Source: Nitrospinota bacterium (lineage in GTDB: Bacteria; JADFOP01). From it: a stretch of 26,252 nt of DNA. Below, piece after piece: positions 15,366 through 23,295 of the stretch. The notes beneath the pieces were generated by a model. The model searched no databases and was not told the origin of the DNA. It saw nothing but the letters and a program-made list of their open reading frames with translations. A program made the position numbers and the translations under genes. The DNA lies in assembly GCA_022562795.1 (NCBI GenBank), contig JADFOP010000031.1, positions 1-26,252 of the forward strand, written 5' to 3'. The number at the start of each line of letters is the position of its first letter. Position 1 is the first letter of the stretch.

Positions 15366-15578
15366 AGAGTCCCCCTAGCGTGGCGCCTGGCCACGATGCC
15401 GAAAGGTTTTAGATTGTTAAGGATTCGGCCGCCCGTGCCGCCCACCGCGGCGGGCCGCGTCGCTCATCATACGAAGGAGGGGGCGGGCAGGTCAAATGGA
15501 ATGGGGATGGAGAGGGAGATCGGCTTTCACGATAGCCAGAGAAATCCAAAGCGCACGGCCCGGAAGCGTTTCCGCGCG

Positions 15579-15674
15579 GGTTGCGATTTTTCGGCTTTTT
15601 CCGCGTTTTTCCGGGAATTTCCGAATTAAAGCTCCGGTTGCGATTTTTCGGCTTTTTCCGGGAATTTCCGAATT
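15579..15674 (+). repeat. Two-copy tandem repeat upstream of the Memo gene
   Basis: Copy 1 (15579-15627) and copy 2 (15636-15674) both begin GGTTGCGATTTTTCGGCTTT and end GGGAATTTCCGAATT. Copy 1 carries ten extra bases, an internal duplication of the TTTTTCCG motif. The period is 57 bases. The T-rich runs contrast with the GC-rich surroundings. The -35 element of the candidate Memo promoter begins at the end of copy 2. Confidence 0.8.
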
Positions 15675-15701
15675 GACCCTTCTGGTGCGTTCCGATACGA
15701 T
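15673..15701 (+). promoter_or_regulatory. Candidate sigma-70-type promoter of the Memo-ATPase operon
   Basis: TTGACC (15673-15678), 17 bases, TACGAT (15696-15701). The start would be near 15708, some 40 bases before the TTG start codon at 15747. Confidence 0.4.
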
Positions 15702-15746
15702 GGGAGCCGTTTGACCGACCTTTATCAACAATAAGGAGCGGCCCCA

Positions 15747-16997
15747 TTGGAGAATCCCCGCCTCAGGCCTCTTGAGGCCTTTCCGGTGGAGCACGAGCGC
15801 CGGCAGATGATCTGCTTGCGCGACCCCCACGGCTACCTCGAAGAGCCCTTCTACGTCGCGGCCGAACTCGGAAGCATCCTTCAGCACCTCGACGGGACCA
15901 ACTCGCTGCGCGATATCCAGGCCGCCCACATGCGACAGCACGGCGAGCTACTGCACACCGAGCAGCTCGAGGCCTTTGTGCGCGAGCTCGACCAGGCGCT
16001 TCTGCTGGAGAGCGAACACTTCCGGTCCTTCGTTGCCGAGACTCAAGCTGCCTTCAAGCGCCTGAAGGCCAGGCCCCCGGCCCTTGCGGGCAGCTCATAT
16101 CCTGAGGAAGCCCAAGAGCTCAACGGCCTGCTGGCCGACTTCTTCACGGCGCCGGGCGGCCCAGGCGCCCTTACCACCGACGGCGGGCCGCCCGATGGAC
16201 GCCTTGCAGCGATCGTGGCCCCGCACATCGACTACGCCCGCGGCGGGCCCTGCTACGCCCACGCTTACAAGGCCCTCAGGGAATCTTGCCAGGCACGTTG
16301 CTTTGTCATTCTCGGAACCTGTCACCGGCCGACGAAGTATCCGTTCGTCTTGACCCGCAAGGCCTTCCAGACGCCCCTCGGCGTGGCGCCGACCGACGGG
16401 GGCTTTATCGACAGCCTCCAGGCGCGGGTGGACTACGATCTCTTCGCCGACGAGTTCGCCCACCGCTCCGAGCATACCATCGAGTTCCAGGTCCTGTTTC
16501 TCCAATACATATTGGCCGGACGCCAGCCTTTTCGGATCGTCCCGATTCTGGTGGGCTCTTTCCACGAGGCCGTCTTAAACGGTTCCTCTCCCATGACCGT
16601 GGAGCCAATCGGGCAGTTCATCGAGGCATTGCGCGAGACACTCGATGAGGAGGCCTCTGGGGGGATCTGCGTTGTGGTCAGCGCCGACCTCGCTCACGTC
16701 GGGCCTCAATTCGGAGACCCAGCGCCGTTGGGCCAGAGCGATTGGGACCGTGTACGACAGGACGATCTGGCATTAATGGACCACGCCGTGGCGGCCGATT
16801 CCGAGGGCTTCTTCCAAGAGATCGTCTCCCAAGGCGACCGCAACCGCATATGCGGCTTCCCACCTATTTACACGATGCTCGCGGCCCTGGACGACGGTGT
16901 GGAAGGGGGGCTGCTCAACTACGGGCAGTGGCCCAGCGCGTACGGAACCGTCACCTTCGCTAGCCTCGCCTTCTCAAGGCCCGAGGTGGAGGGCTGA
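15747..16997 (+). CDS. Memo-family protein (AmmeMemoRadiSam system protein B) with an N-terminal extra domain
   Basis: This is a 416-residue protein. The start is TTG, chosen because AAGGAG lies eight bases upstream and no ATG fits. Residues 112-410 are a Memo domain: LAGSSYP (113-119), IVAPHIDYARGG (156-167) with His160, VILGTCHRP (187-195) with His193, SEHTIEFQVLFLQ (241-253), SADLAHVGPQFGD (312-324) with His317, and CGFPPIY (369-375) with Cys369. The three His and the Cys match the metal-site positions of Memo. Residues 1-105 form an extra domain (LEEPFYVAAELGSILQHLDG, then SLRDIQAAHMRQHG) that looks helical and may be PqqD- or winged-helix-like. Biochemical role in bacteria is unknown. 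The stop is six bases from the next ATG, and GGAGGG for that gene lies inside its 3' end. Confidence 0.85.
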   Translation: MENPRLRPLEAFPVEHERRQMICLRDPHGYLEEPFYVAAELGSILQHLDGTNSLRDIQAAHMRQHGELLHTEQLEAFVRELDQALLLESEHFRSFVAETQAAFKRLKARPPALAGSSYPEEAQELNGLLADFFTAPGGPGALTTDGGPPDGRLAAIVAPHIDYARGGPCYAHAYKALRESCQARCFVILGTCHRPTKYPFVLTRKAFQTPLGVAPTDGGFIDSLQARVDYDLFADEFAHRSEHTIEFQVLFLQYILAGRQPFRIVPILVGSFHEAVLNGSSPMTVEPIGQFIEALRETLDEEASGGICVVVSADLAHVGPQFGDPAPLGQSDWDRVRQDDLALMDHAVAADSEGFFQEIVSQGDRNRICGFPPIYTMLAALDDGVEGGLLNYGQWPSAYGTVTFASLAFSRPEVEG

Positions 16998-17003
16998 GAC
17001 CCT

Positions 17004-18362
17004 ATGGACGACGACATTCAACACGACCCTTCTCCTGAAATGCCCGACCAACCCTCCGACACCCCACCCCCGTCTCAGAGCCAGCCCTCCTTTTTAGCAA
17101 TGCCAACCACCATTGAGGAAACAGGCCTGAATGAGGGCTTCCTCCTGGACCTACTCCCCAAAGTTCTCTACACGGTAGGCTCCTTGAGCGGATACCAGCT
17201 CTGCGATCGCCTTAAGCTCGCTCCGACCGTGGTCAACGCTCTCCTTGTTAAACTTAAGAAGGAGAAGCTCATCATGGAGTCGCCGGGGGCGGGCTCGCAT
17301 CCGTTGGAGTTCATCAACACTTTGACCTCCGAGGGAGCGCAACGGGTTCGGGAATCAATGGGGACAAGCATGTATGCCGGTCCGTGCCCCGTGCCCCTGG
17401 AGGTCTATTCCGAGGCCGTCAAGGCTCAATCTATAAAAGGGCGGATGAAGTTGGTGGATAGGGCCCGTTTGGAAGAGGGATTGGCCCACCTCGTTGTGGA
17501 CGATGAGTTAATAGAGCGCATAGGTCCGGCGATTAATACCTTTCGGTCCCTCTTCATTTTCGGTCCCGCGGGCGGAGGGAAGACGGTTATTGCCAAAGCC
17601 ATCGGGAACATGATGTCCGAGGAGTACTACCTCCCTCACGCCATTGCCGTTGACGGTCAGGTCATCAAGCTCTTCGACCCGGTCAACCACATCTCCCTCG
17701 ACCCGCCAGGGGTGGACGGCGCCGAGGCTCCTGGTGGGGATCGGCCGGCGGCGGACCCTCGGTGGCTCAGGTGCCAACGCCCCGTGGTGATTACCGGGGG
17801 TGAGCTGACCCTCGAGATGCTTGACCTAGCCTTCAATCCGCTCGTCAAGTACTACGAGGCGCCCCTCCAGCTCAAGGCCAACGGCGGGATGTTCCTGGTG
17901 GACGACTTCGGTCGCCAGCTGGTCTCTCCCCGGGACCTGCTCAACCGCTGGATAATCCCAATGGAGGAGCGACAGGACTACCTCACCCTCCACACGGGCC
18001 AAAAGTTCCCCGTGCCATTTGATATCCTAACTATCTTTGGGACCAACATCGAGCCGCGCGACTTGGTGGACGAAGCCTTCTTGCGCCGAATCCCGTTCAA
18101 GGTGGAAGTCAAAGACCCCACGCCCGACCAGTACCATTCCATCTTCGACCGGGTCTGCGAGGAGCGTGAATTAGAGTACGACAAAGATGTTGTGGATGGG
18201 TTGCTGGAGCGTTACTACCGTCCTCAGGACAAGCCCCTTCGGGCATGCCATCCGAGGGATTTGGTGGAGATCATCATCGCGCGCGCAGACTTCCTGAAGG
18301 AATCACCTAGGGTGACTGAGCAGACCTTGGCGGAGGCCTGGAAGACCTACTTCGTAGATTAA
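17004..18362 (+). CDS. AAA-type ATPase with N-terminal winged-helix-like domain
   Basis: The 452-residue product starts with a Pro/Ser-rich disordered stretch (1-30). A helical domain like a winged helix follows (about 45-115; YQLCDRLKLAPTVVNALLVK, then LTSEGAQRVRE), and then an AAA core. Walker A is FGPAGGGKT (186-194), Walker B-like MFLVDDFGRQ (296-305; Asp-Asp rather than Asp-Glu), sensor-1-like ILTIFGTNIEP (341-351), and DEAFLRRIPFK (357-367) is the probable arginine-finger region. From memory, relatives with this DDFGRQ and NRWIIPMEER wording are sometimes annotated as ATPases linked to Flp pilus assembly; I cannot verify this. It is cotranscribed with the Memo gene and converges on fbpC. 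The target of the ATPase is unknown. Confidence 0.7.
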   Translation: MDDDIQHDPSPEMPDQPSDTPPPSQSQPSFLAMPTTIEETGLNEGFLLDLLPKVLYTVGSLSGYQLCDRLKLAPTVVNALLVKLKKEKLIMESPGAGSHPLEFINTLTSEGAQRVRESMGTSMYAGPCPVPLEVYSEAVKAQSIKGRMKLVDRARLEEGLAHLVVDDELIERIGPAINTFRSLFIFGPAGGGKTVIAKAIGNMMSEEYYLPHAIAVDGQVIKLFDPVNHISLDPPGVDGAEAPGGDRPAADPRWLRCQRPVVITGGELTLEMLDLAFNPLVKYYEAPLQLKANGGMFLVDDFGRQLVSPRDLLNRWIIPMEERQDYLTLHTGQKFPVPFDILTIFGTNIEPRDLVDEAFLRRIPFKVEVKDPTPDQYHSIFDRVCEERELEYDKDVVDGLLERYYRPQDKPLRACHPRDLVEIIIARADFLKESPRVTEQTLAEAWKTYFVD

Positions 18363-18459
18363 CCGCCCAGGTTGGAAATGCCAAGTCCTCTTTTTGGGTT
18401 AGACGCCCTCCTACCGCCAAGATACCCGGTTCAGGCAGTTGCTCCTCTCTATATTGCCC

Positions 18460-19491
18460 TCACTCCTCCAGCGCGGAGGGCGTCTGGACGATGGTCAAGC
18501 CCACCTCGTCCCCCACCTGGTGAGGCCATATCCCGTTCGCAAGGCAGGAGCAGTTGACACGAAGACCATCGACCTCCACTAAGTAGACCTCTCCCTCCTG
18601 GCCCAAGAACATCCGATGGATGAGGCGGCCCCGGATCGTTCCGAATGGGTCGATTTGTAGGTCCTCGGGCCGCAAAGCTAGAGTTACCGGTCCATCGGGC
18701 CTGAACATGGGGAAGGTGCCGAGGGCGGTCTCCACCTGCCCGTCCTTGACCTGGCCCTCCAAGATTAGAGCTTTTCCTAGGAAGGAGGCGACGAACCGGC
18801 TGCGGGGCCGTCGGTAGACGACTTCCGGGCGGCCGACCTGTTCGAGCCGCCCATCCTTCATGACGGCAAGCCGGTCGGCGACCTTCATGGCCTCGGCGCG
18901 GTCGTGGGTGATGTAGAGGGTCGCCACGCCGAGCTGGCGCTGGAGCACCTTGAGCTCGATGATCATCTCTTTTTTGAGCCGGGCCTCGATGGCGCCCATC
19001 GGCTCGTCCAAGAGCAGGATTGAAGGCTGTGGGGCGAGGGCCCTGGCTAGAGCCACCCGCTGTTGCTGACCGCCTGAGAGCTCGTGAGGGTACCGTTTTG
19101 CAAATGAGCCAAGCTCCACCTTCTCAATTATCGCTTGGACGCGCTGGGTCTTGGTCTCGGAGTCGAGCCTCCGGAGGCCGAACGCGATGTTCTCCTCGAC
19201 GGTCAGGTGAGGGAAGAGGGCCAAGTCCTGAAAGACTATCCCGACCCCGCGTCGCTCCGGCGGCACGAAGGTTTTTCCATCGGCTAGGACCTTACCCTCC
19301 ACCTCTACCGTCCCGGCACAAGGCACCTCAAATCCAGCGATGAGGCGTAACGTGGTGGTTTTCCCGCATCCGCTGGGGCCCACGAGGGCCACGATCTCCC
19401 CCTTCTCCACGCTGAGGGTGAGGCCGTCCACTGCGGGAGGGTCGTTCGGGGCGTATCGTTTTGTCAGCCCTTCGAGGCGAAGGAGGCTCAT
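18460..19491 (-). CDS. fbpC: Ferric-iron ABC transporter, ATP-binding subunit
   Basis: The 343-residue product has an ABC ATPase domain followed by a C-terminal TOBE-like regulatory domain (from about 240; VTLALRPEDLQIDPFGT). Motifs: Walker A GPSGCGKTT (38-46), Q-loop VFQDLALFP, signature LSGGQQQRVALARAL (138-152), Walker B ILLLDEP (158-164), switch His196 in ITHDRAEAM. The D-loop, usually SALD, reads GAIE. ERRGVGIVFQDLALFPHLTV is typical of the iron, putrescine and sulphate importer branch. It follows the permease gene by 10 bases with GGGGG before the ATG. Iron as substrate is inferred from FbpA and the Fur boxes. Confidence 0.9.
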   Translation of the reverse strand: MSLLRLEGLTKRYAPNDPPAVDGLTLSVEKGEIVALVGPSGCGKTTTLRLIAGFEVPCAGTVEVEGKVLADGKTFVPPERRGVGIVFQDLALFPHLTVEENIAFGLRRLDSETKTQRVQAIIEKVELGSFAKRYPHELSGGQQQRVALARALAPQPSILLLDEPMGAIEARLKKEMIIELKVLQRQLGVATLYITHDRAEAMKVADRLAVMKDGRLEQVGRPEVVYRRPRSRFVASFLGKALILEGQVKDGQVETALGTFPMFRPDGPVTLALRPEDLQIDPFGTIRGRLIHRMFLGQEGEVYLVEVDGLRVNCSCLANGIWPHQVGDEVGLTIVQTPSALEE

Positions 19492-19501
19492 CTATTCCCC
19501 C

Positions 19502-21157
19502 TTAAGAACTCCAGGCGATGTCCCTGGGGCGCCACAGCGATAGGAGAAGCCACGGCACCGCCACGAGGCCCACCAATGTCAAGGCCAGAGCGGCTGCGCG
19601 GGGCTCCGGTCCGATGTCCATCGTGTATATCCAAATTCGTACAGGCAGCGTGTCGAAACCGGGAGGACGGACGATGAGGGTCGCCGCCAGCTCCCGCATG
19701 GAGAGGATGAATACCAAGACCCATCCCCCCAAAAGGCCCGGCCGGATAAGCGGGAGGATAACCTCCCAGAAGGTTCTAAGCGGCCCCCGTCCGAAACCCC
19801 GGGCCGCCTCCTCGAGAGAGAGGGGAAGCTGCTCGAGCGCCGCCTTGACCGATTGAAATGCCGGGGTGGTGAAGAGGATGACGTATCCTAAGGCCACAAC
19901 CAGCGGCGAAGCATAGACCCAAGGCAGGGCGGTGTGAAAGAACCCCACCATGCCCAGGCCTAAGGCGGTGCCGGGGATCGCGTAGCCGACCTGAAAGAGC
20001 GTGGAGGCCCCCCAGCCCCGGCGTCGGCGCTCCTGAAACCACCCGACGGCTAGGGCGAGGAGCAGTGCCAAACTCGCCCCGAGGGCGGCCATCCAGAGGG
20101 AGTTCAGTATCACTCTCCATTCGAAGCTCAGCAAGGAGACGATCTCGCTCGCGCCGATTCGGGATGCCTGGAGAGCCAGAACCAGCAAGGGAAGAAAGAA
20201 GGAGCAGCTAAGTACCAGAGCCACGAAGCAGTAAGCGATACTGCGAGCCCCCCTCCCAAGGGGAATGCGCTCTGGGGGCCTGCTTCTGGCGGTGACTTGG
20301 GTGTACCTGGCCCGACCCAGAAATTTAAGCTGAACAAGTAGGATACCAACGGTCATGACGACCAACACCACCGAGAGCCCCGCCGGAATCGTCCAATCCA
20401 TCGTCCCCTGAACAAAGTCGTAAATAACAGATGTAAGCGTTCGGACCCGCAGCAGAGAGACCACCCCGAAATCGGCCCAGCTGTACAGAAAGACCATGAG
20501 ACTACCGGCGAGGAGCGCGGGGCGGAGCAGGGGAAGGATGACGCGGCGCGCGACCTCCCATCGGCCCATCCCGGCGGCCTGGGCCACCTCCTCTAAGGCG
20601 GGGTTGGCTCGATCCAGACCCGCTCGCACAAGCAGGTAGATATACGGGTAGGTGAAGAGGCTCAAGACCCAAGCGGCTCCCCAGAGGCTGTAGATGTTAA
20701 ACACTTGGAGTTTAGAGGGCTGCTGGCCCGCCAATCTGGCCACCAAGTGGTTGACGAAGCCCGTCGGAGCCAGGAGGATTTGATAGACCAGGGCCCCAAT
20801 ATAAGGGGGGATCGCTAAAGGAAGGGGTGCGAGCCAGTGGATTAGCCCTCTTCCGGGCAGATCGGTCCTGGCAGTGATCCAAGCCATCGGAACCGCCCAC
20901 ACCAGGGCCAACCCTGTGGTGATGACGGCCAAAACGCAGACCCGAGCAACGATCCGGTGAAGGCCGAGCTCACCCATCCTGGTAAAGAATTCCCCAAGCC
21001 CTAGGCCGAGACCCTTCCAGGCCAGAAACGCCAGGGGCCCCAAGATGGTGGTCGCCACGACTCCCGTCAGAGCGAAGCCCGAGAGGTGCCTGAGGCGGTC
21101 CCCCTCCAGAAATCCTTGGAGTCGGAGGGCCGTCCTAAGGGATAAGGAGCGCTCCAA
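19502..21157 (-). CDS. fbpB: Ferric-iron ABC transporter, fused double permease
   Basis: The 551-residue membrane protein has about 12 hydrophobic helices, made of two BPD_transp_1 halves. Each half carries the EAA loop that docks the ATPase: LEEVAQAAGMGRWEVARRVI (188-207) and LEEAARGFGRGPLRTFWEVI (about 448-467). This duplicated form is the rule for FbpB/SfuB/AfuB iron permeases. The start is TTG at 21157, preceded by GGAGAAG; the gene overlaps the end of fbpA by 23 bases, so translation is probably coupled. The alternative, a later start, would remove the N-terminal cytoplasmic stretch only. Confidence 0.92.
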   Translation of the reverse strand: MERSLSLRTALRLQGFLEGDRLRHLSGFALTGVVATTILGPLAFLAWKGLGLGLGEFFTRMGELGLHRIVARVCVLAVITTGLALVWAVPMAWITARTDLPGRGLIHWLAPLPLAIPPYIGALVYQILLAPTGFVNHLVARLAGQQPSKLQVFNIYSLWGAAWVLSLFTYPYIYLLVRAGLDRANPALEEVAQAAGMGRWEVARRVILPLLRPALLAGSLMVFLYSWADFGVVSLLRVRTLTSVIYDFVQGTMDWTIPAGLSVVLVVMTVGILLVQLKFLGRARYTQVTARSRPPERIPLGRGARSIAYCFVALVLSCSFFLPLLVLALQASRIGASEIVSLLSFEWRVILNSLWMAALGASLALLLALAVGWFQERRRRGWGASTLFQVGYAIPGTALGLGMVGFFHTALPWVYASPLVVALGYVILFTTPAFQSVKAALEQLPLSLEEAARGFGRGPLRTFWEVILPLIRPGLLGGWVLVFILSMRELAATLIVRPPGFDTLPVRIWIYTMDIGPEPRAAALALTLVGLVAVPWLLLSLWRPRDIAWSS

Positions 21158-22178
21158 ATCGCTTCTCCACTATGGGTTCGAAATCGGCCATCCGCGCCTG
21201 GGTCACGGGGGCCCGCTTGAACTCTCCGAGGCCCTTCACCCCTTTTTCCTCGCCGACGGGCCGCACGCCGTTCAGGAGAGGGATCTCATACTTTCCTTTC
21301 ACGAGCAGCAGGTTCCCTCTGGGCTGGAGTAGGAAGTCTATGAACCGCGTGGCCTCGTTCATGTGAGCGGCGCCCCGGATGATGGCCGCGGTGATGGTCG
21401 CCATCGGAGTACCCATCTGTCCCGCCCCCTGGTCGGGGTAGAGAATTCCTATGGGGCTTTCTGGGTCTTCATCAAGATGGATCATGTAGTAGTAGTGGTT
21501 GGTAATCCCCAATGGGTACTCCCCCCTGGCCACGGCACGGCGCACTTCGGTGTTGTTTTTCAATACCTTGAGGCCGTTGGCCTTCAAGGCGCGTACGTAC
21601 TTCGTGGTAAAGTCCTCGCCTTTCAGGGCCATGATGGCCGCCAACCAGCTCACTGTGGTCCGCTCTGCCATGGAGGCCAAAGCCACTTTCCCTTTCCACT
21701 TCGGGTCGGTCAGCTCGAAGAAGGATGTGGGGAGGTCGATGCCCTTCAACAAGTCCTTGTTATACAGAATCACCCGGACCCGGCCGGTGACTCCCACCCA
21801 GGAGCCGTCGGAGGCCCTGAACTCGGAGGGAACCGCCCCGAGGTGCGGGGAATCATAGAGGGCCAGGAGCCCTTTGCGCCTGAGCAGTTCTGCAATTCCG
21901 GCTGCTGTTCCTACGAAAACATCACCCAGTGGATCGCCCTGCTCGATTTCGATCCGGCGGGCCAGCTCTCCAGCTTTCCCCGTCAGCAGTGTGACCGTTA
22001 TCCCTGTCTCATCTTGAAATGCCTGAATGGTGGGGCGAATTAAATTCTCTTTGCGAGCGGAGTAAACCACTAGGTCCTTTTTCGCCTGAGCCATCTTCGG
22101 GGCGAGCCCCACCCCCGCCAGTGCGGCGAAACACAACGCAATCGCTCCCGCCACAACGCGCAGTACTCTCACATTCAT
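21135..22178 (-). CDS. fbpA: Ferric-iron ABC transporter, periplasmic binding protein
   Basis: The 347-residue product has a signal peptide (about 1-32, ending MAQAKK) and then the type II periplasmic-binding fold seen in FbpA: LVVYSARKENLIRPTIQAFQ (36-55), FVGTAAGIAELLR (88-100), NYYYM-type motif in ITNHYYYMIHL (225-235). The tyrosines at 229-231 are where FbpA proteins hold ferric iron. The His and Glu ligands known from Haemophilus FbpA are not in their places (YSARKE, FVGTAAG), so this belongs to a tyrosine-dominated subclass. The ATG at 22178 is chosen because AAAGGAG lies eight bases upstream and the signal peptide then begins properly; the longer frame from 22211 adds a charged stretch. 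Two Fur-box-like palindromes lie upstream. Confidence 0.9.
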   Translation of the reverse strand: MNVRVLRVVAGAIALCFAALAGVGLAPKMAQAKKDLVVYSARKENLIRPTIQAFQDETGITVTLLTGKAGELARRIEIEQGDPLGDVFVGTAAGIAELLRRKGLLALYDSPHLGAVPSEFRASDGSWVGVTGRVRVILYNKDLLKGIDLPTSFFELTDPKWKGKVALASMAERTTVSWLAAIMALKGEDFTTKYVRALKANGLKVLKNNTEVRRAVARGEYPLGITNHYYYMIHLDEDPESPIGILYPDQGAGQMGTPMATITAAIIRGAAHMNEATRFIDFLLQPRGNLLLVKGKYEIPLLNGVRPVGEEKGVKGLGEFKRAPVTQARMADFEPIVEKRFGALLIP

Positions 22179-22237
22179 AAATGCGCTCCTTTCGTCCCTG
22201 CTCGGCCTCATGGCCTGTGAAGCGGAGTGAGCTTGTT

Positions 22238-22256
22238 ATTGATTCTCATAATCAAT
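22238..22256 (-). promoter_or_regulatory. Fur box 1 upstream of fbpA
   Basis: ATTGATTCTCATAATCAAT, a 19-bp inverted repeat with the TGATTCTCATAATCA core common in Fur-regulated promoters. It lies about 60 bases before the fbpA start, within or near the promoter. Confidence 0.7.
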
Positions 22257-22349
22257 TGTCTGGGCAACAATCGACACACTTACTTTTCCTCTAGCGCCAT
22301 CACTGGGCTAGCTGTTATATTATGGGTTCGAAATCAACCGAAGCTAATT

Positions 22350-22368
22350 GATATTGATAATCAATATC
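22350..22368 (-). promoter_or_regulatory. Fur box 2 upstream of fbpA
   Basis: GATATTGATAATCAATATC agrees with the classical Fur box GATAATGATAATCATTATC at 17 of 19 positions and is almost perfectly symmetric. It lies about 170 bases before fbpA. It could also act on the plus-strand gene at 22575. Confidence 0.75.
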
Positions 22369-22574
22369 GTATGCCTACAAATACAATATGGTATCTTACA
22401 TAGAGATGTCAAGACCCCCACATGCACTTTCTTTTAACGAACTTACAAGGGAAAAGATGCAATTTGGCAGACTCATTCTGGTCGCTACCCGCCACCTTTC
22501 CCCCCACCGGCAACTTAGAGCGCTCTTCCAAAATCCTGCGCTCCGCCCCTCTCGTCATTTAACCACCTAATCCC

Positions 22575-23210
22575 GTGCCTGCCGATCCCGTCCAATTCTC
22601 CGACGAAGAGCTCGCCCATCTTCAGGAAAGGGACTTCTTTTACACCCGGAAAGCCATACGGGAGAAGCTCCGCGGCCTTATGAGCGCCCTCAGAGAAGAG
22701 CTCCTGCCTCTGTGCGAAGACTCTGCAGGCTGGCTCGTCCCTGACGGGGTCGATACCGCCGTCGGACAGCTGGCCGGGGGCGAGTACTACAGGGACCTCC
22801 CTTATGTGTACCTTGACATGCCGAAGCACTTCTCACGCGATGCCACGTTTACCTTCCGCTGGATGGCCTGGTGGGGCCACTACATCTTCTTCGCCTTCAT
22901 CTCCCAAGGCCCGACCATGGCTCTCCATACCGAGCGTCTCTTGGAGGCCTGGGATGCCTTTTCAGCCCAAGGGCTCTTAATCGCCCAGAGCGAGGACCTC
23001 TGGGACTGGCGGGCGGAGCCGGGCAACGTCATGCCCATTGAGGAGGGCCATCGCGAGGCCGCCTCCGTGCTGCTCGCTCGGTGCCCTTTTCTAAAGCTCA
23101 TGCGGGTGTTGCCGTTCGACGATCCGATCGTTTCCGAACGAAGAGTACTCGACGAAGCGGTCGCCTTCTTCACCCTGCTTAAGCCCCTCTTTGCCGCCGA
23201 GGACCCTTGA
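22575..23210 (+). CDS. Hypothetical protein of unknown family
   Basis: The 211-residue soluble protein is not one I recognise. The frame is open from 22563 and codon use matches the neighbours, so it is likely real. The start is probably GTG at 22575, but no ribosome site is visible; the next in-frame Met is at residue 36. The sequence is rich in aromatic residues, with EYYRDLPYVYLDMPKHFSRD (about 75-94), then FTFRWMAWWGHYIFFAFISQ, and acidic, helical parts on both sides. No signal peptide or clear membrane helix. It lies downstream of the Fur boxes on the opposite strand from fbpA and 85 bases before the UPF0173 gene. Function cannot be named. Confidence 0.65.
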   Translation: MPADPVQFSDEELAHLQERDFFYTRKAIREKLRGLMSALREELLPLCEDSAGWLVPDGVDTAVGQLAGGEYYRDLPYVYLDMPKHFSRDATFTFRWMAWWGHYIFFAFISQGPTMALHTERLLEAWDAFSAQGLLIAQSEDLWDWRAEPGNVMPIEEGHREAASVLLARCPFLKLMRVLPFDDPIVSERRVLDEAVAFFTLLKPLFAAEDP

Positions 23211-23235
23211 GGGCCAGCTTTTGCTGTGGTAGGGT
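23207..23235 (+). promoter_or_regulatory. Candidate promoter of the UPF0173 gene
   Basis: TTGAGG (23207-23212, overlapping the previous stop codon), 17 bases, TAGGGT (23230-23235) with TGTGG before it. Spacing is right; the -10 match is weak. Confidence 0.3.
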
Positions 23236-23295
23236 GACCTGCGCATCAACCACACCGTCCCACGATACCAATCAACGATAGAGGAGGAACGCCTC

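Larger units (their letters stand above)
15366..15746. other. Intergenic region between enoyl-CoA hydratase and the Memo gene
   Basis: A 381-base divergent gap. It contains the tandem repeat at 15579-15674, a candidate promoter at 15673-15701 and the Memo ribosome site AAGGAG (15733-15738). The open frames that cross it are basic, repeat-derived and have no start signals. Confidence 0.5.
22179..22574. other. Iron-regulatory gap between fbpA and the hypothetical gene
   Basis: About 395 bases, clearly AT-rich in the middle compared with the surrounding genes. It contains the two Fur boxes and the fbpA ribosome site. I could not fix one -35/-10 pair for either direction. A 60-codon plus-strand frame from 22388 lacks a ribosome site and similarity to anything known, and is not called. 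Confidence 0.5.

Noticed and set aside
15409-15941. Basic minus-strand frames with repeated KKPKNRN
   Set aside because: They are translations of the tandem repeat and the complement of the Memo gene start.
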